From the NCBI RefSeq assembly GCF_002582035.1, contig NZ_NUQE01000036.1, positions 201,014-237,448 of the forward strand: 36,435 nucleotides of DNA, read 5' to 3'. Below, one piece after another: positions 7,154-14,986 of the stretch. Position numbers and translations under genes: made by a program. Numbering within the stretch: the first letter of the stretch is position 1; every line of letters begins with the position of its first letter. This DNA comes from Bacillus pseudomycoides. Its GTDB lineage: Bacteria > Bacillota > Bacilli > Bacillales > Bacillaceae_G. Under the pieces are notes generated by a model. It searched no databases, was not told the origin of the DNA, and saw nothing but the letters and a program-made list of their open reading frames with translations.

Positions 7154-8056
7154 ATGCTAAGGAATCTACGGAAATTCTCTATACAACTACTAGCTGTTAT
7201 CATTACGTTACTTGTTCTATTAAACATTCCAACTCTATTTATAAACGAAAGCGGAAACATTTCATTTCAACCAAGTAAATTCATACATGCCATTACTAAT
7301 ATAGGAAAACAAGTTTTTTCTTTACATTCTCTTACATTTCAAATACCTACACCTACGGGTGAAAGCAAAACAGTATCCTTATTTCCAACTGTATTAGAAC
7401 CATATATATATTCATTTACAATTTTATTTGCTGCCTTTTTTCTTTCTACCTTCGTTGCCACAAGTATTGCTTATCTCTATTTTTTATCATCACAGTGGAT
7501 CCAAACTATCGTACAGCGCACCGTTTTCGTATTAGAAGCTGTCCCTGACGTAATGATTATGATTTGTATACAAATGTTTTTTATGTGGTATTTTCGGCAA
7601 ACAGGTGAATTGCCAGTACACATTATGACATTCAATGAAAACAAAGCGTATGTACTGCCTATTATTTGTTTATCTATACTCCCAACAATTCAAATGTTCC
7701 GAATGATGATATTGTACATAGAGGAAGAACGTATGAAACCATATGTCGAAGTTGCTTACGGAAAAGGCCTTTCTTCAAGCTATATTATCCGTATCCATTT
7801 ATTTAAAAATATTTTTATCCACTTATTTCATCATTTAAAAATGATTTTTGTCTTTTTACTTTCCAATTTATTTGTACTAGAATGCGTGTTTCACATGTCA
7901 GGTATTATTCAATTCCTTATTTTCACAAACTACTTTTCGACATCAATTACATTCGTTGTGCTTATTATGATTGTGATTCCATTTTACCTTTTATTTCAAA
8001 TTTCTTCTCACTTTATAAAAAAATGGGAAAAACAAATAGAAGGAGGAATTATATGA
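7154..8056 (+). CDS. ABC transporter permease (OppB/DppB-like), orphan pair member 1
   Basis: 300 residues with about six membrane segments: a signal-anchor at residues 9-27, a loop with PTPTGESKTVS, then helices near 75-98, 118-135, 165-180, 225-245 and 270-290. Between the later helices lies the cytoplasmic coupling loop, YVEVAYGKGLSSSYIIRIHLFKN, a recognisable EAA-type motif (normally EAARAKGLS...RHALRN). This is the arrangement of oligopeptide/nickel-type permeases. AGGGAGGGG precedes the ATG. Its TGA overlaps the ATG of the second permease. No ATP-binding or substrate-binding gene is nearby, so it must borrow these or act differently. Confidence 0.85.
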   Translation: MLRNLRKFSIQLLAVIITLLVLLNIPTLFINESGNISFQPSKFIHAITNIGKQVFSLHSLTFQIPTPTGESKTVSLFPTVLEPYIYSFTILFAAFFLSTFVATSIAYLYFLSSQWIQTIVQRTVFVLEAVPDVMIMICIQMFFMWYFRQTGELPVHIMTFNENKAYVLPIICLSILPTIQMFRMMILYIEEERMKPYVEVAYGKGLSSSYIIRIHLFKNIFIHLFHHLKMIFVFLLSNLFVLECVFHMSGIIQFLIFTNYFSTSITFVVLIMIVIPFYLLFQISSHFIKKWEKQIEGGII

Positions 8057-9099
8057 AATCTATTTGGAAATCAAAACGTTTTTTATTCGGATTGACATAT
8101 ATTGTCGTACTTGTCATCGCTAGTTTTATTTATGGTCTCTACTTCAAAGAAGATACTTTAAAGCCAATGAGACTGTTATACGATGAGAATGGAGATTTAA
8201 TTGCCGCTTCACCATTTTCACCAAAGCAAATGCCGCCTCTTGGTTCTGATCGCTTTGGTGAATCGATTTTCTTTCAAATATTAGATGGTGCGAAATTTAC
8301 AATTTTATTCGCAATTGGAATCAGTTTGTTACGCGTTTTACTTGGTACAATATTGGGTGTGTTATTAAGCTTATATGTAACACGATTAAAAAACTTTGTA
8401 AAAACATGTACAGAAGTATTTTATTATTTACCAACCGTTTTTGTCGCATACATATTAATGCGTCCTATGAACAAAATGGTCTTTTCAAACCTAGATAGTA
8501 AACTCGAGGTAAACTTGCCTCTTGTATCATATCAAGCTATCGTTCTCGTTCTTGTTGTTTTACCTACTGTAACAATATATATTTCTTCTGAAATTGATGA
8601 ATTTATGAAACAAGAATATATTTTAAGTTCACAACTAATGGGAGCAAGTCGTTTACACATTGTTCGTACACATTTACGTGTATTATTAAAAGATCGCCTA
8701 TTCGTATTATTTATGCAGCATATTGTACAAACACTTCTTTTAATTACGCATCTTGCATTGGTAAGTCAATTTATTGGAGGTGTACAAAGGAAAAGTGCAG
8801 ACTTAGGCGAAGATAAGTTGATTTCGCTTTCTAACGACTGGGCAGGACTTATTGGTCTCAACTATTTCGAACTAAATGTATCAATGTGGATTGTTTTTAG
8901 TACACTTGCTGCTCTATTTCTGACTATCCTCATACTGAAACTAATGACAACAGGAATACAAGATGCTTTAGCAAGGAAAGAATATTCTATTAAAAAAATC
9001 GAAAGAAAAAAAGAAATATCCCCATACATACAAGACAAACACTCCTTCACATTCGCTAACAAAAAAGAACATTCTTATCACTCTTCTGCCAATATCTAG
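8053..9099 (+). CDS. ABC transporter permease (OppC/DppC-like), orphan pair member 2
   Basis: 348 residues from the ATG at 8053 (AAGGAGG upstream, ATGA overlap with the first permease). A first helix at residues 10-28 is followed by an extracytoplasmic segment ending PPLGSDRFGESIFFQILDGA, the family signature 'LGTDxxGRDxxSRxxxGA' with the usual arginine-aspartate pair altered to GES. Further helices lie near 90-113, 123-140, 165-185, 220-245 and 285-310. The EAA-type loop QEYILSSQLMGASRLHIVRTHL is clear. The C-terminus carries a long charged tail (KKIERKKEISPYIQDKHS) not usual in the family. Function as the partner of the upstream permease is inferred. Confidence 0.85.
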   Translation: MKSIWKSKRFLFGLTYIVVLVIASFIYGLYFKEDTLKPMRLLYDENGDLIAASPFSPKQMPPLGSDRFGESIFFQILDGAKFTILFAIGISLLRVLLGTILGVLLSLYVTRLKNFVKTCTEVFYYLPTVFVAYILMRPMNKMVFSNLDSKLEVNLPLVSYQAIVLVLVVLPTVTIYISSEIDEFMKQEYILSSQLMGASRLHIVRTHLRVLLKDRLFVLFMQHIVQTLLLITHLALVSQFIGGVQRKSADLGEDKLISLSNDWAGLIGLNYFELNVSMWIVFSTLAALFLTILILKLMTTGIQDALARKEYSIKKIERKKEISPYIQDKHSFTFANKKEHSYHSSANI

Positions 9100-9113
9100 A
9101 AAGAAGGGTTATT

Positions 9114-9733
9114 ATAAAAAATAAATTCGGCTTAATTTTGCTATGCCCGATTATTGCTACAATCGTCATTCTATACTTTTTCTTGCCGCCTGAAGTTGTA
9201 ACAAAGTGGGACTTTAATGGAAATCCCACTTCTACTCTGACAAAAGGAACACATGTAACAATTGCTATTCTTCTATCATGCTTTATCGCTTTTTTATTTG
9301 AAGGTATATCACACACGGTAGAAGACGCACGTTTTTTCAAATGGATTGGAAATGCAGTATTACTGTTCCTTTTCCTTACTGATATGACCATTTCTCTACT
9401 TGTACTTGGTTACACTCTTCCGTATGAACAATTCATTCTCTCTGCCGTCGGACTACTTTTCATTATTATCAGCTATTTCATTACGAAGGTTGATGCCAAA
9501 GTTCTACTATGTCCTATCAATGGAATAGCAAGAAGCTAGAGAAAAAGGCACAAAAGATATGTGGTATTTCTATTCTATTAGCAGGCTTATGTATCGGAGT
9601 TTCATCATTTGCGTTCCCTTCTTCTCTCATACATTATGCTCTCCTTGGAACGATTATCATTATGACAGTTGTAATCATTGGTAGTATGATATATTTATTT
9701 ATAAAGGATCAAAAGCAGTCTTCTTCACTATAA
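9114..9733 (+). pseudogene. SdpI-like (DUF1648) membrane protein gene, decayed
   Basis: The frame from 9114 encodes KNKFGLILLCPIIATIVILY, then LPPEVVTKWDFNGNPTS, the DUF1648 signature of SdpI-type immunity proteins, and further helices, ending at a TAG at 9537-9539. The continuing helices (ICGISILLAGLCIGVSSFAF, IIIMTVVIIGSMIYLFI) lie in another frame through 9733. The family's conserved PWTL-type motif should sit at the break, where QWNSKKLEKKAQKI remains. There is also no ATG: the codon at the expected place behind AAGAAGGG is ATA (9114-9116). Two lesions make a non-functional gene likely, though a sequencing error could explain the frameshift alone. Confidence 0.75.
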
Positions 9734-9751
9734 AACAAACTCTTTGTATAA

Positions 9752-9780
9752 AATAAAGCAGGATAGTCTCCTGCTTTATT
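9752..9780. terminator. Bidirectional terminator
   Basis: Arms AATAAAGCAGGA and TCCTGCTTTATT with a five-base loop and A/T tracts on both sides, between convergent genes (9733 and 9776). The right arm includes the stop of the minus-strand GNAT. Confidence 0.85.
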
Positions 9781-10207
9781 TTATTTCTTTCCAAAACGAA
9801 TAACTCACTTTTTCATACCCCTCCCGTTCATAAAAACGGTGCGCATCTATTCTTGGAAATGCTGAAGTTAATACGACACAATTACAACCATTCTCTTTCC
9901 CCCACTCCTCAATATACGAGAGTAGTTTTTCTCCATGTCCTTTTGAACGATGTGCTTCTGCTGTAACAAGATCATATATAAAGACATGTTTCTTATTATA
10001 AAAATTTGTACAAATTGCCGTTCCTGCTAAACTCACTACTTCTTCCTCACTATTATACAAAGCAAATAGACGATAATTTTCTTCTTTCATTCTTTCTAAA
10101 AGAGACTGTGCTTCTTCTTGAGAAAGTGTGGGCCGCAACTGCTGTAATACTGGTAATACCATACAAAATTCTTGTTCTGTTTTTACCTCTTGTACACATG
10201 TACTCAT
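9776..10207 (-). CDS. GNAT family N-acetyltransferase
   Basis: 143 residues from the ATG at 10207, which has GGAGGG seven bases ahead (an in-frame TTG at 10222 overlaps that site). VKTEQEFCMVLPVLQQLRP begins the fold. FIYDLVTAEAHRSKGHGEKL holds the acetyl-CoA loop in the form RSKGHGE (residues 88-94), and LTSAFPRIDAHRFYEREGYE is motif B. It is divergent from a MocR/GabR regulator with about 130 bp between the starts, and MocR proteins often control the divergent gene, so this acetyltransferase is the likeliest target. Substrate unknown. Confidence 0.87.
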   Translation of the reverse strand: MSTCVQEVKTEQEFCMVLPVLQQLRPTLSQEEAQSLLERMKEENYRLFALYNSEEEVVSLAGTAICTNFYNKKHVFIYDLVTAEAHRSKGHGEKLLSYIEEWGKENGCNCVVLTSAFPRIDAHRFYEREGYEKVSYSFWKEIK

Positions 10208-10273
10208 ATTCTTTCCCTCCAATTATTTATAAAAAATTCAAAATATTTTATAATTGTTATTATAAAAAGCACA

Positions 10274-10317
10274 TGCCCCTTTTGTAAGTGGCAGTTTTAT
10301 TCTTTTTTACAGGGGCA
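10274..10317. promoter_or_regulatory. Possible MocR operator between divergent genes
   Basis: TGCCCCT (10274-10280) and AGGGGCA (10311-10317) form an inverted pair 30 bases apart, with an extra GGCAGT copy near 10290. MocR/GabR regulators typically bind spaced direct and inverted repeats upstream of the divergent target. Inferred only. Confidence 0.4.
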
Positions 10318-10336
10318 GTTTGAAAGGAAGATGACA

Positions 10337-11731
10337 ATGGAACTTATCATCCCTTTAGATTCAGAAAGTAAGATACCACTTTACATACAAATTTATAACT
10401 ATATAAAACAAGAAATCTTACAAGGAAGTATTGAGGTTGGTGGTCGTCTGCCATCTCACCGCAATTTATCTTTGCAGCTTGGTATAAGCCGTAATACAGT
10501 GGAATATGCATATGATCAATTAATAGCTGAAGGGTATGTTGAGAGTAAACAAAAACGAGGTTTATTTGTTGCTGATGCAGATTACGATATGATCCAAACA
10601 ACAAACAATAAACATATTGTATATGAATGGAAACCTGTTCGAGAGAATTTACGTTATGATTTCAGTCATGGAAGCATTGATACATCCTCTTTTCCATCGT
10701 CAACTTGGAAAAAGATAACTAGTAATTGCCTCCTAGAATATGAGAATGATTTATTTACAAAAGAAGATCCACAAGGTGAATGGCAGCTTCGCTCTGAAAT
10801 CTCTCGTTATCTCTATCAAGCACGTGGTGTGCATTCTACCCCAGAACAAATTATCATCGGAGCCGGTACACAACCTCTTCTTTGGCTGCTTTTGCAATTG
10901 CTTGGTAATAAATACAAGTATGCAATGGAAAATCCGGGTTTTCACCGAGTAAGAGCTATAATACAAAGCTGCGGATTACATATACAGCCCATTTCTCTAG
11001 ATGAAAAAGGTATTCGTATTTCCTCTTTATATAAAAGTGGCGCTAATGTTGTATACATAACACCTTCTCATCAATTTCCATACGGAATGATTATGCCACT
11101 TTCTCGCCGAATGGAGCTGCTTAAATGGGCCAATGAAAATGATGGCTATATTATAGAAGATGATTATGACGGTGAATTTCGTTATACAGGAAAACCTATT
11201 CCTTCCTTACAAGGCTTAGATACAAATGGACGCGTTATTTATATGGGAACATTTTCGAAATCATTTTTACCTTCAATCCGAATGAGTTATATGGTTCTTT
11301 CACAAGCCTTGCTAAAAACGTATCAACATGAAGGCACCATCTTCAAGCAAAGCGTCTCAAAAATACAACAGCTCACGTTTGCAACATTTATGAGAGGGGG
11401 CTATTGGAATCGACACTTAAATCGAATTCGTACTGTATATAAAAAGAAACATCAATTGTTAGTACATACAATTCAACAAGAAATGGGAACTTCTGTCGAC
11501 ATCATAGGTTCTCAGTCAGGACTTCATATTGTATTGCATGTTCATAACGGAATGAATGAACAAGAACTTATTGATACGGCAACTGAAAAAAGCGTCAAAG
11601 TATATCCCCTTTCTCTATATGATGCAGTAAATGATTTACAGAAGGAATCTTACGTATTGATGGGGTTTGGCGGGTTATCAGTAAATGACATTCCCTTGGC
11701 TATACAATTATTGAAGAAAGCTTGGTTTTAG
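10337..11731 (+). CDS. MocR/GabR/PdxR-type transcriptional regulator with aminotransferase domain
   Basis: 464 residues from the ATG at 10337 (AAGGA eight bases upstream; the ATG six bases earlier lies on top of the ribosome site). Residues 5-75 are a GntR winged helix (SKIPLYIQIYNYIKQEILQG, GRLPSHRNLSLQLGISRNTV). Residues 105 onward are a fold-type I aminotransferase domain: IIGAGTQPLLWLLLQLL, ITPSHQFPYGMIMPLSRRME, EDDYDGEFRY and the PLP lysine in GTFSKSFLPSIRMSYMVL. The DNA-binding partner senses an amino compound or PLP. Whether it is GabR, PdxR or another MocR cannot be told; no gabT, pdxST or taurine genes are adjacent. Confidence 0.92.
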   Translation: MELIIPLDSESKIPLYIQIYNYIKQEILQGSIEVGGRLPSHRNLSLQLGISRNTVEYAYDQLIAEGYVESKQKRGLFVADADYDMIQTTNNKHIVYEWKPVRENLRYDFSHGSIDTSSFPSSTWKKITSNCLLEYENDLFTKEDPQGEWQLRSEISRYLYQARGVHSTPEQIIIGAGTQPLLWLLLQLLGNKYKYAMENPGFHRVRAIIQSCGLHIQPISLDEKGIRISSLYKSGANVVYITPSHQFPYGMIMPLSRRMELLKWANENDGYIIEDDYDGEFRYTGKPIPSLQGLDTNGRVIYMGTFSKSFLPSIRMSYMVLSQALLKTYQHEGTIFKQSVSKIQQLTFATFMRGGYWNRHLNRIRTVYKKKHQLLVHTIQQEMGTSVDIIGSQSGLHIVLHVHNGMNEQELIDTATEKSVKVYPLSLYDAVNDLQKESYVLMGFGGLSVNDIPLAIQLLKKAWF

Positions 11732-11745
11732 ATAATATAGACAAT

Positions 11746-11794
11746 AAAAAAAGTGCCGTAAACGATGTATTTCATCTGTTTACAGCACTTTTTT
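11746..11794. terminator. Hairpin terminator, near-identical to 14683-14732
   Basis: An A-run, AAGTGC-C-GTAAAC, a loop with GATGTATTTCATC, then GTTTACAGCACTT and a T-run. It lies between convergent mocR and sulP and can terminate both. The same 40-odd bases occur reverse-complemented at 14683-14732. Confidence 0.8.
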
Positions 11795-11810
11795 AGTTCT
11801 TATAATCTGG

Positions 11811-11847
11811 AGGCAAGGGTCTTATTTCCTAAAAATAGCGAGATAAA
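11811..11847 (+). repeat. Degenerate right end of the ATAAA-ended repeat
   Basis: ATCTGGAGGCAAGGGTCTTA followed by AAATAGCGAGATAAAG matches the right third of the full copies (AATCTTGAGGTGAGGGCTTA … AATAGCGGGATAAA). The left part is missing. Confidence 0.45.
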
Positions 11848-11887
11848 GAGAGCGCCTCGTTTTTTTTCATATCTTGACAGATCTTTT

Positions 11888-13630
11888 TTAACAATCTAAT
11901 GCACCCACTGGCTGAGATTGCTGAGAAAGTTGAGTACATTCATGAAAAGCAAAATGTTTACAACCTATACATTTTTTTGTATCTAGCTGTTCTAAAGCAT
12001 AAGTAATAGCTTCCCCTGTATGTTCAAAAAAGTTCTTTTCTCCAATTTCAGCATACAATCCGTTTTTATCTAAAGTTGCTTTTAACTCAGATTGGATTCC
12101 TGAAACAAGAAGTACTCCACCTTGTTTTTTAAAATGATGAACAATATTCCTAAAATAGGATTCTCCTGTTGTATCAATAAAAGGAACCTTTCCCATACGT
12201 AAAATTAATACTTTTGGTTTATAATGAATAGTTGCTAAAATGTTTTGTTCAAACGTTTGAGCAGCTCCAAAGAATAACGGACCTTCTATTGTATAAATAC
12301 TAATTTGTGGACAGTCATGAGTTTTATTCACCACATGTGGCAGCAATTTTTCGTTCTTTCTTGTATGATCAGGAAGCACTTTAGATATTACGAGCATGTT
12401 ACTCATACGTTTTGTAAATAAAATAATAGCTAAAATAAGACCGACTTCTACAGCTGTTGTCAAACTAGTAAATACAGTAAACAAAAATGTTACAAGTAAT
12501 ACAAGAGAATCTCCTGTTTTCATTTTAAGGATGTGAGCAAAATGTTTTTGTTCACTCATATTCCAAGCTACTACCATTAAAACAGGGGCCATACTAGCAA
12601 GCGGAATATGTGAAGCAGATGGAGCTAACAGTAGAAGCGTTAATAAAACAAGCACCCCATGAATAATACCTGACATCGGAGAAGTAGCTCCACTCCTAAT
12701 ATTAGTTGCTGTTCGAGCAATCGCTCCAGTTGCTGGAATTCCTCCAAATAACGGTGTAACAATATTAGCAATTCCTTGACCGATAAGCTCTTTGTTACTG
12801 TTGTGCTTACTATTTGTCATACCATCTGCCACGACAGCGGATAAAAGAGATTCAATACTACCCAGCATGGCAATAACAAATGCAGGACCAATTAACTGTT
12901 TTATACGCTCCAATGTGATTTCTGGAATATGGAACTGAGGAAGTGTATTCGGAATCGCACCATATGCTGTACCGATCGTAGGTACATGACCCGAGAAAAA
13001 TACCGTTGCAATTACAGTTGAAATAACAATACCTACTAATGAACCAGGAACTTTTGGTAAAATTTTTGGTGTTATCAATATCACAAAAAGACAAATCAAA
13101 GCAGTTATAATACTATAAAAATTGATGGTATCAATATGGATAAAGATTTCCTTCAAATTTGCTATAAATTCCTCATGCTTTTTTATACCTGTCAGCCCCA
13201 AAAAGCCAGCAATTTGTCCCGTAAAAATAGTAACAGCAATACCTGATGTAAAACCAACTGTTACAGGACGTGGAATAAACTTAATTAAAGATCCCAGTTT
13301 AAAAATCCCCATAAGGCATAAGATAATTCCAGCTAATAACCCCGCCAGTAGTAAATTTTCATATCCATAAGTAATTACAATACCTAAAAGAATCGGAACA
13401 AAAGCACCTGTCGGCCCTCCAATTTGATACTTCGAACCACCAAATAGCGAAGTGAGGATCCCAGCAATACACGTTGTATAAATCCCGTATTCTGGTTTAA
13501 CCCCAGAAGCTATAGCAAAAGACATAGCAAGTGGAATCGCAACAACTGCGACAATTGTTCCTGAAAGAAGATCCTTTTGAAGATGTCCCAATGAGTATCC
13601 TTCAAATCTTCCTGTAAATAACCGTTTCAT
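11888..13630 (-). CDS. SulP family anion permease with STAS domain
   Basis: 580 residues. The N-terminal two thirds carry 10-14 membrane helices with SulP signatures: LLSGTIVAVVAIPLAMSFAI, PEYGIYTTCIAGILTSLFGGS, IGGPTGAFVPIL and GIANIVTPLFGGIPATGAIA. Residues about 440-550 form a STAS domain (ISIYTIEGPLFFGAAQTFE, VPFIDTTGES, GGVLLVSGI). Members carry sulfate, bicarbonate or other anions. Unusually, the last 35 residues end in a cysteine cluster, CIGCKHFAFHEC … ALDC, which may bind a metal. It is third in a minus-strand unit behind an ArsR regulator and a cysteine-rich protein, with a short repeat in the 119-bp gap. Bicarbonate, sulfate or an oxyanion such as selenate are all possible substrates. 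Confidence 0.92.
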   Translation of the reverse strand: MKRLFTGRFEGYSLGHLQKDLLSGTIVAVVAIPLAMSFAIASGVKPEYGIYTTCIAGILTSLFGGSKYQIGGPTGAFVPILLGIVITYGYENLLLAGLLAGIILCLMGIFKLGSLIKFIPRPVTVGFTSGIAVTIFTGQIAGFLGLTGIKKHEEFIANLKEIFIHIDTINFYSIITALICLFVILITPKILPKVPGSLVGIVISTVIATVFFSGHVPTIGTAYGAIPNTLPQFHIPEITLERIKQLIGPAFVIAMLGSIESLLSAVVADGMTNSKHNSNKELIGQGIANIVTPLFGGIPATGAIARTATNIRSGATSPMSGIIHGVLVLLTLLLLAPSASHIPLASMAPVLMVVAWNMSEQKHFAHILKMKTGDSLVLLVTFLFTVFTSLTTAVEVGLILAIILFTKRMSNMLVISKVLPDHTRKNEKLLPHVVNKTHDCPQISIYTIEGPLFFGAAQTFEQNILATIHYKPKVLILRMGKVPFIDTTGESYFRNIVHHFKKQGGVLLVSGIQSELKATLDKNGLYAEIGEKNFFEHTGEAITYALEQLDTKKCIGCKHFAFHECTQLSQQSQPVGALDC

Positions 13631-13673
13631 ACAAACCCTTCTTTTCTACTTTTAATAAATTTGAAATGCAAAC

Positions 13674-13728
13674 TTTATCCCACATTAACGGGCAGTAAGA
13701 CCCCCACTGATGGAAGTTTCACTTTATC
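13674..13728 (-). repeat. Short (55-bp) form of the ATAAA-ended repeat
   Basis: Same structure as the copy at 4631-4685: TTTATCCC, a CCCRCATTAACGGGC variant of the right hairpin, CCCCCACTGATGGAAG, and GTTTCACTTTAT. It sits between the cysteine-rich gene and sulP. Confidence 0.75.
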
Positions 13729-13749
13729 TTTTTCTAAGAGAACGTCTAC

Positions 13750-14190
13750 TTAATATTTACTATACGTTTTGTTCAAATGACGTTCTAATTTACCTATATC
13801 CCCGCCTTCTTGCACGTAGGTTTTCAACCTTTCTGCTAGAAGTTTCCCATCTCGACTATCTAGCTTCTGCACATCTATAAGTGATGTAATCGATACCTTC
13901 TCTGGCGTCATATCTCTACGAAACATCTGACCCGGAATTTCGCTCCAAAAACGATTCCATTCATCCAGTAATCCTATTTGATCAAATAAAAAACTTTGAA
14001 TCCCGCATAACCAAGCTGTACAGGCTGTATTCCTCTCTTGACATCCAACTCCATCTTGCAAATGTTTGCATGAAAAACAACAAGAATTCCCACTTTTAAT
14101 ACAAACATTACAAATGTGATGAGCTCCTATTGAGCGAAGTATTTCAATTCCATGTTGGATAATAACTTCTTTCTTAACCTCAATGCTCAA
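13750..14190 (-). CDS. Cysteine-rich protein co-transcribed with arsR
   Basis: 146 residues. A dense cysteine cluster runs from about residue 27 to 62: CNVC, SCCFSCKHL, GVGCQERNTACTAWLCG. A helical C-terminal half (FLFDQIGLLDEWNRFWSEIP ... LAERLKTYVQEGGDIGKLER) carries none. The pattern suggests a bound metal or iron-sulfur centre in a cytoplasmic protein. Its ATG lies inside the 3' end of arsR (11-base overlap), so it is translationally coupled to the regulator. I do not recognise a named family. A role in sensing or handling the compound that ArsR responds to is inference from context only. Confidence 0.8.
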   Translation of the reverse strand: MSIEVKKEVIIQHGIEILRSIGAHHICNVCIKSGNSCCFSCKHLQDGVGCQERNTACTAWLCGIQSFLFDQIGLLDEWNRFWSEIPGQMFRRDMTPEKVSITSLIDVQKLDSRDGKLLAERLKTYVQEGGDIGKLERHLNKTYSKY

Positions 14191-14545
14191 TCTTCTCCTC
14201 CTTGGCTACCGTTTCACCGTCTGTTTCATCTAGTTCTTCTAACATTGAAATCGTATCAATTAAATGGTTATTAAAAATTTTCCGTGCAACTTCCAATAAA
14301 TTCATAATCATAGGATCTCGAAGAGAATATAAAACTCGTTTTCCATCTTTAGTACCAACAACAATATTTTTTGCACGTAATACACTTAACTGTTGAGAAA
14401 CTGCAGAACCTTCCTTATTAAGAATGCTTTGAATTTCATTTACACTTTTTTCCCCCTCTGACAGCAATTCAAGAATACGAATTCGTAAGGGATGTGATAA
14501 AGCTTTAAAAAAATCAGCCTTAAATTGTTGCATTTCTCCTCCCAT
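14180..14545 (-). CDS. ArsR/SmtB family transcriptional repressor
   Basis: 121 residues from the ATG at 14545, with GGAGGTG upstream; longer in-frame extensions have no ribosome site and would run through the operator palindrome. A winged helix-turn-helix: FKADFFKALSHPLRIRILEL, LSEGEKSVNEIQSILNKEGS, AVSQQLSVLRAKNIVVGTKD (recognition helix) and GKRVLYSLRDPMIMNLLEVA (wing). There is no CxC or CVC metal site in the recognition region, so it is not a classical arsenic or cadmium sensor; the ligand is unknown. It probably represses its own operon (cysteine-rich gene and sulP) through the palindrome at 14581-14641. Confidence 0.9.
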   Translation of the reverse strand: MGGEMQQFKADFFKALSHPLRIRILELLSEGEKSVNEIQSILNKEGSAVSQQLSVLRAKNIVVGTKDGKRVLYSLRDPMIMNLLEVARKIFNNHLIDTISMLEELDETDGETVAKEEKIEH

Positions 14546-14580
14546 AAAAACACCTCCATTACTTATTGTTAATTTTAGAT

Positions 14581-14641
14581 AACCTAGAAGTATCATATAC
14601 ATCTTCAAATGTTTGAATATGTATATGATACTTCTAGGGTT
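14581..14641. promoter_or_regulatory. 60-bp near-perfect palindrome, probable ArsR operator
   Basis: Arms AACCTAGAAGTATCATATAC (from 14581) and its complement up to 14641, with one bulged G. Nested inside is TTCAAA-TG-TTTGAA (14604-14617). The inner TTCAAA/TTTGAA core is the usual look of ArsR/SmtB operators, and it lies 36 bases upstream of the arsR start. Confidence 0.65.
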
Positions 14642-14682
14642 TACAATTTTCAATACAAATCTTGAAACGTTAACAAAAAATC

Positions 14683-14732
14683 AAAAAAGGTGCTGTAAAC
14701 AGATGAAATACATCGTTTACAGCACCTTTTTT
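14683..14732. repeat. Terminator-like hairpin, reverse copy of 11746-11794
   Basis: A-run, GGTGCTGTAAAC, AGATGAAATACATC, GTTTACAGCACC, T-run. Nearly identical, reverse-complemented, to the hairpin at 11746. Here it lies between divergent genes, where no terminator is needed, which suggests a mobile or duplicated hairpin. Confidence 0.6.
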
Positions 14733-14986
14733 GATTCTTCCCCATCACTTATCCACCTAAAATATCCCTATTTTACCTATAAATATTATATAATTATCTT
14801 GTGGGAATTTTCGAAAAATTACACAAAACCATATCCCCTCTTCCAAACTTGGCACAATGCAGAGCACCATATCGATATTTATATCGTTTACTGTCTGTTC
14901 AAGGAAGTGTGGACCTAGACGAGTGGATGGAATACTCACCTTTCTTTTAATTATCAAATAACACAGTATAAGGAGGAGAATACAAT

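Larger units (their letters stand above)
14546..14986. other. Divergent intergenic region, arsR / GNAT
   Basis: Contains the 60-bp palindrome (14581-14641), the hairpin repeat (14683-14732), and an AT-rich leader for the GNAT gene with AAGGAGGAG just before 14987. Between 14840 and 14945 one frame is open (35 codons, PYRYLYRLLSVQGSVDLDEW…) without a start; it could be a decayed gene but is not supported further. Confidence 0.5.

Noticed and set aside
7882-8052. 57-codon extension upstream of the second permease
   Set aside because: It overlaps the first permease in another frame, while the ATG at 8053 has AAGGAGG and a coupled ATGA overlap.
14840-14945. Open stretch reading PYRYLYRLLSVQGSVDLDEW
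   Set aside because: Amino-acid pattern looks protein-like but there is no start, the length is only about 35 codons and I cannot name a family; noted in the intergenic entry only.
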